A stretch of 64,000 nucleotides of DNA from Eutrigla gurnardus (GCA_963514095.1 OY741267.1:3493441-3557440), one strand, 5' to 3'. Positions 1-13,107 are shown, counted from the first letter of the stretch. Notes: generated by a model from the letters alone, not told the origin. Numbers and translations: made by a program.

Positions 1-103
1 TGAATGAGGCCCACTGTTTGTAAAACCCCTAACATGTGAATTTCATGTTTCATCTGTTTTTTATTTTTTTGTTTTTGTCTTGGAAGAGGGGCAGACCAGA
101 ACC

Positions 104-222
104 AATCCTGCCAAGTTCCAGGCAGTGGCCGAATGGTCCACCCAAACAACATGTAAGGAACTCCAAAAGTTCCTGGATTTTGCCAACTTTTACTGCAGGT
201 TTATCTGTGACGATAGTCTAGT
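104..222 (+). pseudogene. Ty3/gypsy reverse-transcriptase fragment
   Basis: A frame of about 38 residues reads PAKFQAVAEW, then KELQKFLDFANFY, then CRFI. This is the connection just after the palm of gypsy-type pol, where the family pattern is roughly 'D-P-x-K-x-x-A-x-x-W-P-x-P, then L-x-x-F-L-G-x-x-x-Y-Y-R-x-F-I'. Changes such as LDFANFYCRF show decay. No catalytic YxDD box, RNase H or integrase follows, because the frame runs straight into a SINE-like repeat. It is a dead scrap of an LTR retrotransposon. Family assignment rests on this short motif only. Confidence 0.6.
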
Positions 223-224
223 TG

Positions 225-460
225 CTACATTTACATTTAGAACATTTAGCAGACCCTTTTATCCAAAGCGACTTACAATAAATACATTTGTCGAAGAAAG
301 ATACCACAACACATCATTGCTGCTAAAGTAAGACTGAAACAATAGAAATAAGATACCTACCTCCCTCGATCATCCTTGACACAGTATTTCACAAATGAAC
401 TACTGGGTTCTGTAGCCTGAGCCAGGACAAGATACAGGGTCTTGTCAAACTAGTCCTATC
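225..460 (+). repeat. SINE-like dispersed repeat piece
   Basis: The stretch around 240-280 carries an 'acatttagcagac...tatccaaagcgacttac' string. I recognise this as a very widely dispersed teleost repeat core (V-SINE-like). No tRNA-like head with A and B boxes is visible upstream, so this is at most a truncated copy. Its right limit is not sharply visible. Confidence 0.4.
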
Positions 461-1176
461 TGTTATGTAGCTCAACAAAAATCAATTTTACTCAAGAGAA
501 CTTATGTAGTCACAAACATCTCCCTCATACTCTCACTTCCATAAAGCACATCTTTACATTTATTTGAGGGAATGTTGCCTATCATCAGCTGTTGTCTTGG
601 TTCTTGTCTTTCCACCCTCTACTTTGTCAGTTGCATTTCAAATTGACACCCAGGGGTAGATTTATTAATTTATTATTAGCGCACCTCTAAAATAGCAATG
701 AATGGTCGCGCATGTATCTAACACGGATCTTGAAATGACAAAAAAGCACATAAAGCTGCGAACCAAGTAAATGGTAGCATACAACAGGGCACAGGCGAGG
801 TTAATCTGTTCAGGTCCACCAGAAATTAATGTCTAGTAACGTACAGCACGAAATGAGACAAAATAATGGGCAGATACAATAACTGGTTTTTGTGTTAATG
901 GAATGGCCAGATCGGTAACCAAATGATGTCGCCACCACCAAGAGATGAATGACTACGGACCATCGCTGCCTGGTCGGTATTCTGCAGGGGACCTCCGACA
1001 TTCCATCCAGACCTGAGACATCCAGACCTGCACCATCCAGTATAATTGTGACGTTCACGAACGAACCGAATCTATTGAACGGCTCTTTAACATGAACGAT
1101 GGGAACCGAGTCGCAGTGGTGAGCCGTTCATTTTCTTTTTCGTTTTTTTTTTTTTAATGGCTGTCACGCTCACAGC
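461..1176. other. no gene seen; probable 5' flank of the hAT gene
   Basis: I see no convincing coding region here. The last 120 bases hold an oligo-T run (about 1135-1156) directly before the BED-finger reading frame, as expected for the 5' end of the hAT gene that follows. A terminal inverted repeat could not be recognised. Confidence 0.3.
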
Positions 1177-1504
1177 ATGCGCAGAGTAGCTACTGCTACT
1201 ATGAGCCAAAGAAAGCACAGCAGCATCTGGATGCCCTTGTCAGATCCAATTAACGGAAAAGCCAAATGTAATGTATGCCGAAATATTTCTTTTAAGTCTG
1301 GCTCTACAAATATTTTGCATCGCAACCTTAAAACTAAACATCCTACATTCAAAGTGGTGGAGGGAAGAGGACCAACTGATGAAGGCGACGATGGAGTCTC
1401 CATCACTGAAACCGCAAGTGCTTCTGCCTTTACATCAGATATTCAAGCCACTATCACTGCAGCTATAGCAGCACCCAGCGCTACACAACTGGGGCCACAT
1501 TGTA

Positions 1505-4166
1505 GCAAAAGTGAATGTATTTTCACGGGTGATTTAAATACAGATGTATCCAACAAGAGCTGCCCTACGTATAAGGCCTTTACTAGGTTTAGCAAATTAT
1601 TTCATTTGAAACAATTGATTAAAGAACCCACTAGAATAGGCCAAACGACCCAAACTATAATTAATCTCATTCTGGTCTCAGATGAATGTAACATATCACA
1701 ACAAGGTGTAATTGCATATGGGCTCAGTGACCATTTCATCACATATTGTACCAGGAAGGTTCAGAGGCAAACTTTTTTAAGCCATAAATGTATTAAAATT
1801 ATATCCTTCAAGAACTACTGCGCAGAGAGTTTTAAAGAGCAGAGTAGACTGGTCTGCAGTGCTCAGGCTGGATTGTGTTGATGGAGCCTGGGATCTGTTT
1901 AACCAGTTATTTAATCAAGTAGTGAATTCCATGGCTCCTCTTAAGCAAATTAGGATAAAGCAGAGATCAAGTCCATGGCTCAACCCAGAGATTTTAGATG
2001 CAATTCAAGCTAGGGAGGAGGCACTGCAGAGGTATAAAAAGACACAGGACCAAGCTGATGCTGATATTTACAAGAAATGTAGAAATTAAGCACAAAGACT
2101 TATTAAGTAGCAAAAAAAGAATATTACATGAATCTAATAAAAGAAAACAAAAACGATTCAAAGAAGCTATGGAAGACTCTAAAAGACATGGGCTGCAGGG
2201 GCAAGGCCAATAACGGAAAGCCCACGATTGGCCTTGAAATAAAGAGCACAATAGAATTTGATAAAGCACAGGTGGCCAATGAGTTCAATAATTATTTTGC
2301 CTCAGTAGCCAGCAAGTTGGTTGAGGCTCTGCCTCCCAAGATAGGAGAATATGGGGACGAGTATATACAGGGTTTCTACTCCAGACAAGGTGTACAGGCC
2401 AATTCGTTTTCTTTATCCAAAGTGACAGCTGAGAGGGTAGCTGAAATGCTGGGAGAGCTTAACACGGCAAAAGCCACTGGCCTTGATAATATTTCTGCCA
2501 AGTTTTTAAGGGATGGGGCACAGGTGATAGCTCCGTGTGTTGCACATTTGATCAATCTCTCACTGGAACAAGGCATTGTACCCAGTTGCACTAAACATGC
2601 TAAGATTATTCCCCTGTTTAAAAAAGGGAGTAGATAGATTTTGGAAACTACAGGACAGTATCCATTCTGAGCGTCACATCTAAGATCTTAGAGAGAGTGG
2701 TGCATGAACAGATATCAGAATATGTTGATAGGGAAAATCTGTATGAATTTCAGTCAGGGTTCAGGAAGTCCTATTCGACAGACTCATGTTTAATTTACAT
2801 GAATGACTTCATTAGAAAGGAGATGGACGAAGGGAAACTGTGTGGGATGGTTTTACTAGATCTCCAAAAAGCCTTTGACACAGTTGACCATAGTCTACTG
2901 CTTAATAAAGTTAAGGCTATAGGGATGAATGGCACCGCTACAGAGTGGGTCACCTCATACCTGACAGACAGGGATCAGAAAGTGAAGGGTTAATGGCTTT
3001 ATGTCAGACGCTAAACCAGTAGTATGTGGGGTTCCGCAAGGGAGTGTTTTAGGACCACTGCTATTTTTACTTTATATTAATGACATGAGAGATGCGTGTT
3101 CCTGTAACTTGTATTTATTTGCAGATGATGCAGCCCTGCTCATCTCGCACAAAGACAAGAACACTCTCCAAAGTAGACTAGGAGAGGAACTCACCAAGAT
3201 AAACAGCTGGCTGTGTCTAGATAGACTGTCACTACATTTAGGGAAGACAGAGTCCATTCTATTCGGGTCCAAACCCAGATTAAAGAAGGCTCAGGAGCTA
3301 AGAGTAGAGGTAGGGTCTGTGAAGATTGCTGCAAAAACATCAGTGAAGTACTTAGGGTGTGTTTTAGATGACAGTTTGGGTGGGGAGGGAATGGCGTTAC
3401 AGGTGCTGGGCAAAGTCAACGCCCGCACAAAGTTTCTTGCCAGAAAGGCCGATCTGCTGGACAGTGATAGCCTACGCCTTCTGCCTAGTGCAGTGTCACT
3501 TTGATTACGCCAGCGTAGCATGGGCAGCAGGTCTGTCAACCTCACTAAAAAGGAAGTTGCAGGTGTCCCAGAATAAGCTAGTGAGGGTTGTGATGGGGCT
3601 GGGTCCTCGAGTACACATTGGAAGGAGGCACTTCCAGGAGCTCAGCTGGTTACCAGTTCAGACTAGAGTGACCCAGCTGAGGCTCAATATGGTACACAAG
3701 GTCATTAACAACAGGGCCCCAGTGTACCTAAATCGCCATTTTTCCAGCGCTGGGCAATCTCATAACCATAGGACTAGGGCTAGCATAGCCAACCTGCACC
3801 CTCCGAGGTGTAGAACCAAAATGGGGCAATGCTCATTTGCTTATACAGGAGCATTGGAGTGCAACGATCTGCCTTTATTTATCAGAGCACAAACCCATAT
3901 AGTTTTAAGGGGAATGTCGAGAAATGGCTTTTAGCCAAAGTCCAAGAATAGGTGGGCTGGTGGGTGGGAGGGTTTGTTGAGTTTGAGTAATGTGTCATGT
4001 AGTTTTATGAGTGTGCTATGTGTTTTAAGTGTTTTATATGTACGTTAAGATCAAGGACCCCAATGGAAATAAGTCTATGAATTTTTGTGCTATCCTTGAC
4101 ACTGTTTTAAAGCATGATTTGTACCAACATGTATTTCAACGGATTGTCAAATAAACTAAATTAAAC
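1505..4166 (+). mobile_element. 5'-truncated non-LTR retrotransposon (LINE)
   Basis: The segment begins inside an APE-type endonuclease domain (FTGDLN, later GLSDHFITY) and ends in an A-rich tail of aaact/aaatt repeats (about 4150-4168), as expected for a target-primed insertion. The host hAT frame stops before it and resumes directly after it, so it is younger than the hAT gene. Clade is not certain. The GVPQGSVLGP and FADDAAL boxes and the GLSDH motif fit the CR1/L2/Rex1 group better than L1. Confidence 0.75.
1513..3934 (+). pseudogene. LINE endonuclease / reverse transcriptase pseudogene
   Basis: Domains in order are: the C-terminal half of the endonuclease (1513-1790), a linker (1859-2090), and reverse transcriptase. 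RT blocks seen are KATGLDNISAKFL (about 2470), KIIPLFKKGSR (about 2600), FQSGFRKSYSTDSC (about 2750), LLDLQKAFDTVDHSLL (about 2855), GVPQGSVLGPLLFLLYINDM (about 3030) and the catalytic FADD box (about 3120). A C-terminal region follows to about 3934. The reading frame changes at least four times (near 1860, 2100, 2640-2700, 3000 and 3480) and stops occur at 2637 and 2993, so no functional protein is made. The first part happens to be in frame with the upstream BED finger. Confidence 0.75.
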
Positions 4167-5643
4167 TAAAAAAGCCGTGACCCCATTGAGACAGGCAAAG
4201 ATAGATGAAGAGCTGGCCAAAATGATAGCCGATGACTTCCAACCATTTATAATTGTGGAAGACAAAGGATTCAGAAAATTCTGCAGTGCTCTCAACCCCT
4301 CCTACACTCCTCCATGTAGGAGGTCACTAACCCAGAAAGTTTGTGAGATGTATGAGAGAGAAGCAGCATCACTTAGGAAAAGGCTGTCCAACGTGTCAGC
4401 AGTTTGCCTAACAACAGATTGTTGGACATCAAGGGGTACAACCTCATTTATGTCTGTAACATGCCACTTTATAGAAGATTTCCACATGTGCTCCTGCCTA
4501 TTCCACTGTTTTGAATTCAGTGAGCAGCACACAGCAGACAACCTGGCAACCAAGCTTCTCGGTGTTGCAGCAGAGCGGGAGGTTGATAAGAAATTGGTGT
4601 GCTGCTTATCTGACAATGCTGCAAACATCACAAAGGCTATTCAACTAACAGGGTGGCCCCACCTTCCATGCTTGACACATACAATTAATCTTGTGGTGAG
4701 AGATGCCCTCAAAGGTCCACAACCCATCATAGATAAAGTTAAAGCAGCAGTCGAATACTTTCATACAAGCACAGTGGGTGCATAAAAGCTGAAGGAAACA
4801 CAGCTCCAAATGAAGATGGATCAACTACGACCAAAACAGGACTGTGTCACAAGATGGAACTCAACATATCACATATTGCAGAGTTTTATGACCAATAAGA
4901 ACCCCATCATCTCCACCCTGGCCATCACCAATGCACCTGTCAGCCTTTTATCCCTTGAAGAATGGACTGTAGTGGAGGAGATGTGCACCATCTTGAAGCC
5001 GTTTGAAGAGGTCACTGTTGAACTCAGTGCAGAAAGGTATGTAGTTTAGCTGGTCAGCGTTAGATTTCTATAGCATCCATGATAATGACCTGATACTTAT
5101 GAATATTTAAAACCATAATAGATACCTAATATATAAATGGGTAATAAATCATTGTTGGTATAACTATAATTGTATCACTATAATATTATTCATATTTTTC
5201 TCACTAGCTACGTGACTGCCTTCAAGGTCATACTGCTGGCCAGGGGACTGCAGCGAGCCACGACAGATGTCCGGAGGGCAACAACACAGGCAGCAAAAGA
5301 CATGGTCAATACTGTCTTTAAGCATGTCAGCTAGACTCCACAGAATGGATGCCAACCACACCCTTGGAGATGCTGCTGCGCTTGCCCAAGATTTAAAAGG
5401 ATGGCATTCACGAATGGCAGAGCTGCAGACGATGCTTTCCAGAGAATATCAACTGCAGCAGCAAGACTCGCTCTAAGCAGCAGCGAACCCATCCAGCAAC
5501 CGATCCAAGGGGAAGGAGCAGGCAGTGCTGCACCAGAATCAGTTGCTTGGAGCTATTTCCATGAGCAGGTAAGGGTGGCAAAAATAAAATACACATTTTT
5601 TCAAGATACGTAGAGAGGGTGGAGGGGGTCTGGAGGCAGGGCT

Positions 5644-5811
5644 CAGGAGGCCGGGCATGAAGGCGACTTAGCGGGCGGGGCCGCTCAGGAGGCCGGGCAT
5701 GAGGGCGACCTAGCGGGCGGGGCCGCTCAGGAGGCCGGGCATGAGGGCGACCTAGCGGGCGGGACCGCTCAGGAGGCCGGGCATGAGGGCGACCTAGCGG
5801 ACCTCCCGGAG
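5644..5811 (+). repeat. 42-bp minisatellite, four copies
   Basis: Units starting at 5644, 5686, 5728 and 5770 begin 'caggaggccgggcatg' and end 'gcgggcggggccgct'. The spacing is exactly 42 bases. The fourth copy fuses after 'gcgacctagcgg' into the first 69-bp unit. The phase (42 = 14 codons) and composition resemble the larger array, so this may be its edge or seed. Confidence 0.85.
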
Positions 5812-6846
5812 GCTGCGTGGAGCAGACGTAGGACGGCCCCCCGTCTGGACAGGAACGGGTGACGAACGGACCTCCCGAAGGCTGCATGGAGCAGGCGTCG
5901 GACGGCCCCCCGTCAGAACAGGAACGGGTGACGAGCGGACCTCCCGAAGACTGCGTGGAGCAGGCGCGGGGCGGCCCCCCGTCGGAACAGGAACTGGTGA
6001 CGAGCGGACCTCCCGAAGACTGCGTGGAGCAGGCGTCGGACGGACCCCCGTCTGGACAGGAACGGGTGACGAGCGGACCTCCCGAAGGCTGCGTGGAGCA
6101 GGCGTCGGACGGCCCCCCGTCAGAACAGGAACGGGTGACGAGCGGACCTCCCGAAGGCTGCGTGGAGCAGGCGTCGGACGGCCCCCCGTCAGAACAGGAA
6201 CGGGTGACGAGCGGACCTCCCGAAGACTGCGTGGAGCAGGCGTGGGGCGGCCCCCCGTCGGAACAGGAACTGGTGACGAGCGGACCTCCCTAAGGCTGCG
6301 TGGAGCAGGCACGGGGCGGCCCCCCGTCGGAACAGGAACTGGTGACGAGCGGACCTTCCGAAGGCTGCGTGGAGCAGGCGTCGGACGGTCCCCCGTCTGG
6401 ACAGGAACGGGTGACGAGCGGACCTCCCGAAGGCTGCGTGGAGCCGGCGTCGGACGGACCCCCGTCGGAACAGGAACGGGCGACGAGCGGACCTCCCGGA
6501 GGCTGCGTGGAGCAGGCGTAGGACGGCCCCCGTCTGGACAGGAACGGGTGACGAGCGGACCTCCCGAAGGCTGCATGGAGCAGGCGTCGGACGGACCCCC
6601 GTCTGGACAGGAACGGGTGACGAGCGGACCTCCCGAAGGCTGCGTGGAGCAGGCGTCGGACGGCCCCCCGTCAGAACAGGAACTGGTGACGAGCGGACCT
6701 TCCGAAGGCTGCGTGGAGCAGGCGTCGGACGGCCCCCCGTCTGGACAGGAACGGGTGACGAGCGGACCTCCCGAAGGCTGCGTGGAGCCGGCGTCGGACG
6801 GACCCCCGTCGGAACAGGAACTGGTGACGAGCGGACCTCCCTAAGG

Positions 6847-7927
6847 CTGCGTGGAGCAGGCACGGGGCGGCCCCCCGTCGGAACAGGAACTGGTGACGAG
6901 CGGACCTTCCGAAGGCTGCTCCACGGGCGACGGGCGACGGGCGACGAGCGGACCTCCCGAAGGCTGCGTGGAGCAAGCGTCGGACGGACCCCCGTCTGGA
7001 CAGGAACGGGTGACGAGCGGACCTCCCGAAGACTGCGTGGAGCAGGCGTGGGGCGGCCCCCCGTCGGAACAGGAACTGGTGACGAGCGGACCTCCCGAAG
7101 ACTGCGTGGAGCAAGCGTAGGACGGCCCCCCGTCTGGACAGGAACGGGCGACGAGCGGACCTCCCAGAGGCTGCGTGGAGCAGGCGTAGGACGGCCCCCC
7201 GTCTGGACAGGAACGGGTGACGAGCGGACCTCCCGAAGGCTGCGTGGAGCAGGCGTCGGACGGACCCCCGTCGGAACAGGAACTGGTGACGAGCGGACCT
7301 CCCGGAGGCTGCGTGGAGCAGGCGTAGGACGGCCCCCCGTCTGGACAGGAACGGGTGACGAGCGGACCTCCCGAAGGCTGCATGGAGCAGGCGTCGGACG
7401 GACCCCCGTCTGGACAGGAACGGGTGACGAGCGGACCTCCCGAAGGCTGCGTGGAGCAGGCGTCGGACGGCCCCCCGTCAGAACAGGAACTGGTGACGAG
7501 CGGACCTTCCGAAGGCTGCGTGGAGCAGGCGTCGGACGGCCCCCCGTCTGGACAGGAACGGGTGACGAGCGGACCTCCCGAAGGCTGCGTGGAGCCGGCG
7601 TCGGACGGACCCCCGTCGGAACAGGAACTGGTGACGAGCGGACCTCCCTAAGGCTGCGTGGAGCAGGCACGGGGCGGCCCCCCGTCGGAACAGGAACTGG
7701 TGACGAGCGGACCTTCCGAAGGCTGCTCCACGGGCGACGGGCGACGGGCGACGAGCGGACCTCCCGAAGGCTGCGTGGAGCAAGCGTCGGACGGACCCCC
7801 GTCTGGACAGGAACGGGTGACGAGCGGACCTCCCGAAGACTGCGTGGAGCAGGCGTGGGGCGGCCCCCCGTCGGAACAGGAACTGGTGACGAGCGGACCT
7901 CCCGAAGACTGCGTGGAGCAAGCGTAG
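6847..7927 (+). repeat. 807-bp higher-order repeat inside the 69-bp array
   Basis: The run of variant units beginning at 6851 recurs at 7658, an offset of 807 bases (11 full units plus one 48-base unit). A related block at 9846 recurs at 10515, an offset of 669 bases (9 units plus the same short unit). The order of variants is preserved between copies, which points to recent multi-unit duplication. Confidence 0.8.
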
Positions 7928-10900
7928 GACGGCCCCCCGTCTGGACAGGAACGGGCGACGAGCGGACCTCCCAGAGGCTGCGTGGAGCAGGCGTAGGACG
8001 GCCCCCCGTCTGGACAGGAACGGGTGACGAGCGGACCTCCCGAAGGCTGCGTGGAGCAGGCGTCGGACGGACCCCCGTCGGAACAGGAACTGGTGACGAG
8101 CGGACCTCCCGGAGGCTGCGTGGAGCAGGCGTAGGACGGCCCCCCGTCTGGACAGGAACGGGTGACGAGCGGACCTCCCGAAGGCTGCATGGAGCAGGCG
8201 TCGGACGGACCCCCGTCTGGACAGGAACGGGTGACGAGCGGACCTCCCGAAGGCTGCGTGGAGCAGGCGTCGGACGGCCCCCCGTCAGAACAGGAACGGG
8301 TTGACGAGCGGACCTCCCGAAGACTGCGTGGAGCAGGCGCGGGGCGGCCCCCCGTCGGAACAGGAACTGGTGACGAGCGGACCTCCCGAAGACTGCGTGG
8401 AGCAGGCGTAGGACGGCCCCCCGTCTGGACAGGAACGGGCGACGAGCGGACCTCCCAGAGGCTGCGTGGAGCAGGCGTAGGACGGCCCCCCGTCTGGACA
8501 GGAACGGGTGACGAGCGGACCTCCCGAAGGCTGCGTGGAGCAGGCGTCGGACGGACCCCCGTCTGGACAGGAACGGGTGACGAGCGGACCTCCCGAAGAC
8601 TGCGTGGAGCAGGCGTGGGGCGGCCCCCCGTCGGAACAGGAACTGGTGACGAGCGGACCTCCCTAAGGCTGCGTGGAGCAGGCACGGGGCGGCCCCCCGT
8701 CGGAACAGGAACTGGTGACGAGCGGACCTTCCGAAGGCTGCGTGGAGCAGGCGTCGGACGGTCCCCCGTCTGGACAGGAACGGGTGACGAGCGGACCTCC
8801 CGAAGGCTGCGTGGAGCCGGCGTCGGACGGACCCCTGTCGGAACAGGAACGGGCGACGAGCGGACCTCCCGGAGGCTGCGTGGAGCAGGCGTAGGACGGC
8901 CCCCCGTCTGGACAGGAACGGGTGACGAGCGGACCTCCCGAAGGCTGCGTGGAGCAGGCGTCGGACGGACCCCCGTCTGGACAGGAACGGGTGACGAGCG
9001 GACCTCCCGAAGACTGCGTGGAGCAGGCGTGGGGCGGCCCCCCGTCGGAACAGGAACTGGTGACGAGCGGACCTCCCTAAGGCTGCGTGGAGCAGGCACG
9101 GGGCGGCCCCCCGTCGGAACAGGAACTGGTGACGAGCGGACCTTCCGAAGGCTGCGTGGAGCAGGCGTCGGACGGTCCCCCGTCTGGACAGGAACGGGTG
9201 ACGAGCGGACCTCCCGAAGGCTGCGTGGAGCCGGCGTCGGACGGACCCCCGTCGGAACAGGAACGGGCGACGAGCGGACCTCCCGGAGGCTGCGTGGAGC
9301 AGGCGTAGGACGGCCCCCCGTCTGGACAGGAACGGGTGACGAGCGGACCTCCCGAAGGCTGCATGGAGCAGGCGTCGGACGGACCCCCGTCTGGACAGGA
9401 ACGGGTGACGAGCGGACCTCCCGAAGGCTGCGTGGAGCAGGCGTCGGACGGCCCCCCGTCAGAACAGGAACGGGTGACGAGCGGACCTCCCAGAGGCTGC
9501 GTGGAGCAGGCGTAGGACGGCCCCCCGTCTGGACAGGAACGGGTGACGAGCGGACCTCCCGAAGGCTGCGTGGAGCAGGCGTCGGACGGACCCCCGTCTG
9601 GACAGGAACGGGTGACGAGCGGACCTCCCGAAGACTGCGTGGAGCAGGCGTCGGACGGCCCCCCGTCAGAACAGGAACTGGTGACGAGCGGACCTTCCGA
9701 AGGCTGCGTGGAGCAGGCGTCGGACGGCCCCCCGTCTGGACAGGAACGGGTGACGAGCGGACCTCCCGAAGGCTGCGTGGAGCCGGCGTCGGACGGACCC
9801 CCGTCGGAACAGGAACTGGTGACGAGCGGACCTCCCTAAGGCTGCGTGGAGCAGGCACGGGGCGGCCCCCCGTCGGAACAGGAACTGGTGACGAGCGGAC
9901 CTTCCGAAGGCTGCTCCACGGGCGACGGGCGACGGGCGACGAGCGGACCTCCCGAAGGCTGCGTGGAGCAAGCGTCGGACGGACCCCCGTCTGGACAGGA
10001 ACGGGTGACGAGCGGACCTCCCGAAGACTGCGTGGAGCAGGCGTGGGGCGGCCCCCCGTCGGAACAGGAACTGGTGACGAGCGGACCTCCCGAAGACTGC
10101 GTGGAGCAAGCGTAGGACGGCCCCCCGTCTGGACAGGAACGGGCGACGAGCGGACCTCCCAGAGGCTGCGTGGAGCAGGCGTAGGACGGCCCCCCGTCTG
10201 GACAGGAACGGGTGACGAGCGGACCTCCCGAAGGCTGCGTGGAGCAGGCGTCGGACGGACCCCCGTCGGAACAGGAACTGGTGACGAGCGGACCTCCCGG
10301 AGGCTGCGTGGAGCAGGCGTAGGACGGCCCCCCGTCTGGACAGGAACGGGTGACGAGCGGACCTTCCGAAGGCTGCGTGGAGCAGGCGTCGGACGGCCCC
10401 CCGTCTGGACAGGAACGGGTGACGAGCGGACCTCCCGAAGGCTGCGTGGAGCCGGCGTCGGACGGACCCCCGTCGGAACAGGAACTGGTGACGAGCGGAC
10501 CTCCCTAAGGCTGCGTGGAGCAGGCACGGGGCGGCCCCCCGTCGGAACAGGAACTGGTGACGAGCGGACCTTCCGAAGGCTGCTCCACGGGCGACGGGCG
10601 ACGGGCGACGAGCGGACCTCCCGAAGGCTGCGTGGAGCAAGCGTCGGACGGACCCCCGTCTGGACAGGAACGGGTGACGAGCGGACCTCCCGAAGACTGC
10701 GTGGAGCAGGCGTGGGGCGGCCCCCCGTCGGAACAGGAACTGGTGACGAGCGGACCTCCCGAAGACTGCGTGGAGCAAGCGTAGGACGGCCCCCCGTCTG
10801 GACAGGAACGGGCGACGAGCGGACCTCCCAGAGGCTGCGTGGAGCAGGCGTAGGACGGCCCCCCGTCTGGACAGGAACGGGTGACGAGCGGACCTCCCGA

Positions 10901-13107
10901 AGGCTGCGTGGAGCAGGCGTCGGACGGACCCCCGTCGGAACAGGAACTGGTGACGAGCGGACCTCCCGGAGGCTGCGTGGAGCAGGCGTAGGACGGCCCC
11001 CCGTCTGGACAGGAACGGGTGACGAGCGGACCTCCCGAAGGCTGCATGGAGCAGGCGTCGGACGGACCCCCGTCTGGACAGGAACGGGTGACGAGCGGAC
11101 CTCCCGAAGGCTGCGTGGAGCAGGCGTCGGACGGCCCCCCGTCAGAACAGGAACGGGTTGACGAGCGGACCTCCCGAAGACTGCGTGGAGCAGGCGCGGG
11201 GCGGCCCCCCGTCGGAACAGGAACTGGTGACGAGCGGACCTCCCGAAGACTGCGTGGAGCAGGCGTAGGACGGCCCCCCGTCTGGACAGGAACGGGCGAC
11301 GAGCGGACCTCCCAGAGGCTGCGTGGAGCAGGCGTAGGACGGCCCCCCGTCTGGACAGGAACGGGTGACGAGCGGACCTCCCGAAGGCTGCGTGGAGCAG
11401 GCGTCGGACGGACCCCCGTCTGGACAGGAACGGGTGACGAGCGGACCTCCCGAAGACTGCGTGGAGCAGGCGTGGGGCGGCCCCCCGTCGGAACAGGAAC
11501 TGGTGACGAGCGGACCTCCCGAAGACTGCGTGGAGCAAGCGTAGGACGGCCCCCCGTCTGGACAGGAACGGGCGACGAGCGGACCTCCCAGAGGCTGCGT
11601 GGAGCAGGCGTAGGACGGCCCCCCGTCTGGACAGGAACGGGTGACGAGCGGACCTCCCGAAGGCTGCGTGGAGCAGGCGTCGGACGGACCCCCGTCGGAA
11701 CAGGAACTGGTGACGAGCGGACCTCCCGGAGGCTGCGTGGAGCAGGCGTAGGACGGCCCCCCGTCTGGACAGGAACGGGTGACGAGCGGACCTCCCGAAG
11801 GCTGCATGGAGCAGGCGTCGGACGGACCCCCGTCTGGACAGGAACGGGTGACGAGCGGACCTCCCGAAGGCTGCGTGGAGCAGGCGTCGGACGGCCCCCC
11901 GTCAGAACAGGAACGGGTTGACGAGCGGACCTCCCGAAGACTGCGTGGAGCAGGCGCGGGGCGGCCCCCCGTCGGAACAGGAACTGGTGACGAGCGGACC
12001 TCCCGAAGACTGCGTGGAGCAGGCGTAGGACGGCCCCCCGTCTGGACAGGAACGGGCGACGAGCGGACCTCCCAGAGGCTGCGTGGAGCAGGCGTAGGAC
12101 GGCCCCCCGTCTGGACAGGAACGGGTGACGAGCGGACCTCCCGAAGGCTGCGTGGAGCAGGCGTCGGACGGACCCCCGTCTGGACAGGAACGGGTGACGA
12201 GCGGACCTCCCGAAGACTGCGTGGAGCAGGCGTGGGGCGGCCCCCCGTCGGAACAGGAACTGGTGACGAGCGGACCTCCCTAAGGCTGCGTGGAGCAGGC
12301 ACGGGGCGGCCCCCCGTCGGAACAGGAACTGGTGACGAGCGGACCTTCCGAAGGCTGCGTGGAGCAGGCGTCGGACGGTCCCCCGTCTGGACAGGAACGG
12401 GTGACGAGCGGACCTCCCGAAGGCTGCGTGGAGCCGGCGTCGGACGGACCCCTGTCGGAACAGGAACGGGCGACGAGCGGACCTCCCGGAGGCTGCGTGG
12501 AGCAGGCGTAGGACGGCCCCCCGTCTGGACAGGAACGGGTGACGAGCGGACCTCCCGAAGGCTGCGTGGAGCAGGCGTCGGACGGACCCCCGTCTGGACA
12601 GGAACGGGTGACGAGCGGACCTCCCGAAGACTGCGTGGAGCAGGCGTGGGGCGGCCCCCCGTCGGAACAGGAACTGGTGACGAGCGGACCTCCCTAAGGC
12701 TGCGTGGAGCAGGCACGGGGCGGCCCCCCGTCGGAACAGGAACTGGTGACGAGCGGACCTTCCGAAGGCTGCGTGGAGCAGGCGTCGGACGGTCCCCCGT
12801 CTGGACAGGAACGGGTGACGAGCGGACCTCCCGAAGGCTGCGTGGAGCCGGCGTCGGACGGACCCCCGTCGGAACAGGAACGGGCGACGAGCGGACCTCC
12901 CGGAGGCTGCGTGGAGCAGGCGTAGGACGGCCCCCCGTCTGGACAGGAACGGGTGACGAGCGGACCTCCCGAAGGCTGCATGGAGCAGGCGTCGGACGGA
13001 CCCCCGTCTGGACAGGAACGGGTGACGAGCGGACCTCCCGAAGGCTGCGTGGAGCAGGCGTCGGACGGCCCCCCGTCAGAACAGGAACGGGTGACGAGCG
13101 GACCTCC
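7787..13107 (+). repeat. duplicated 1.7-kb block, offset 3,617 bp
   Basis: Positions 7787-9490 and 11404-13107 show the same order of variant units. They share the extra-T unit (8300/11917), the 'acccctgtcg' variant (about 8832/12449) and the shared Met variant units (8188/11805). The first clear mismatches are 'agcaagcg' versus 'agcaggcg' on the left and 'cccagagg' versus 'cccgaaga' on the right. A third partial copy starts near 11019. This indicates unequal exchange or replication slippage over kilobases, or an assembly effect. Confidence 0.75.

Larger units (their letters stand above)
1177..5568 (+). pseudogene. hAT transposase (ZBED type), broken by a LINE
   Basis: Three blocks belong to one gene. 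At 1177-1500 a BED zinc finger is visible (W in SSIW, CNVC pair, then LHRNLKTKH). At 4166-5036 comes the hAT RNase-H-like core (TTDCWTSRG, CCLSDNAANI, CLTHTINLVV, VTRWNSTYHIL). The next exon is 5208-5568, after a 171-base intron with GT (5037) and AG (5207), and it ends in a good donor at 5569. These motifs match Ac/ZBED1-like transposases, which cut and paste DNA in the nucleus. Breaks: insertion of a 2.7-kb LINE at about 1505, an in-frame TAA at 4783, and frameshifts in the second exon. The C-terminal dimerisation exon is missing, because the minisatellite begins right after the last donor. The element is dead. Confidence 0.8.

Noticed and set aside
7648..11538. Giant minus-strand open frame of 1,296 codons and similar plus-strand frames
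   Set aside because: They are produced by the 69-bp tandem unit (23 codons) and occur on both strands in several frames. No start context, domain or non-repeat flank supports a gene.
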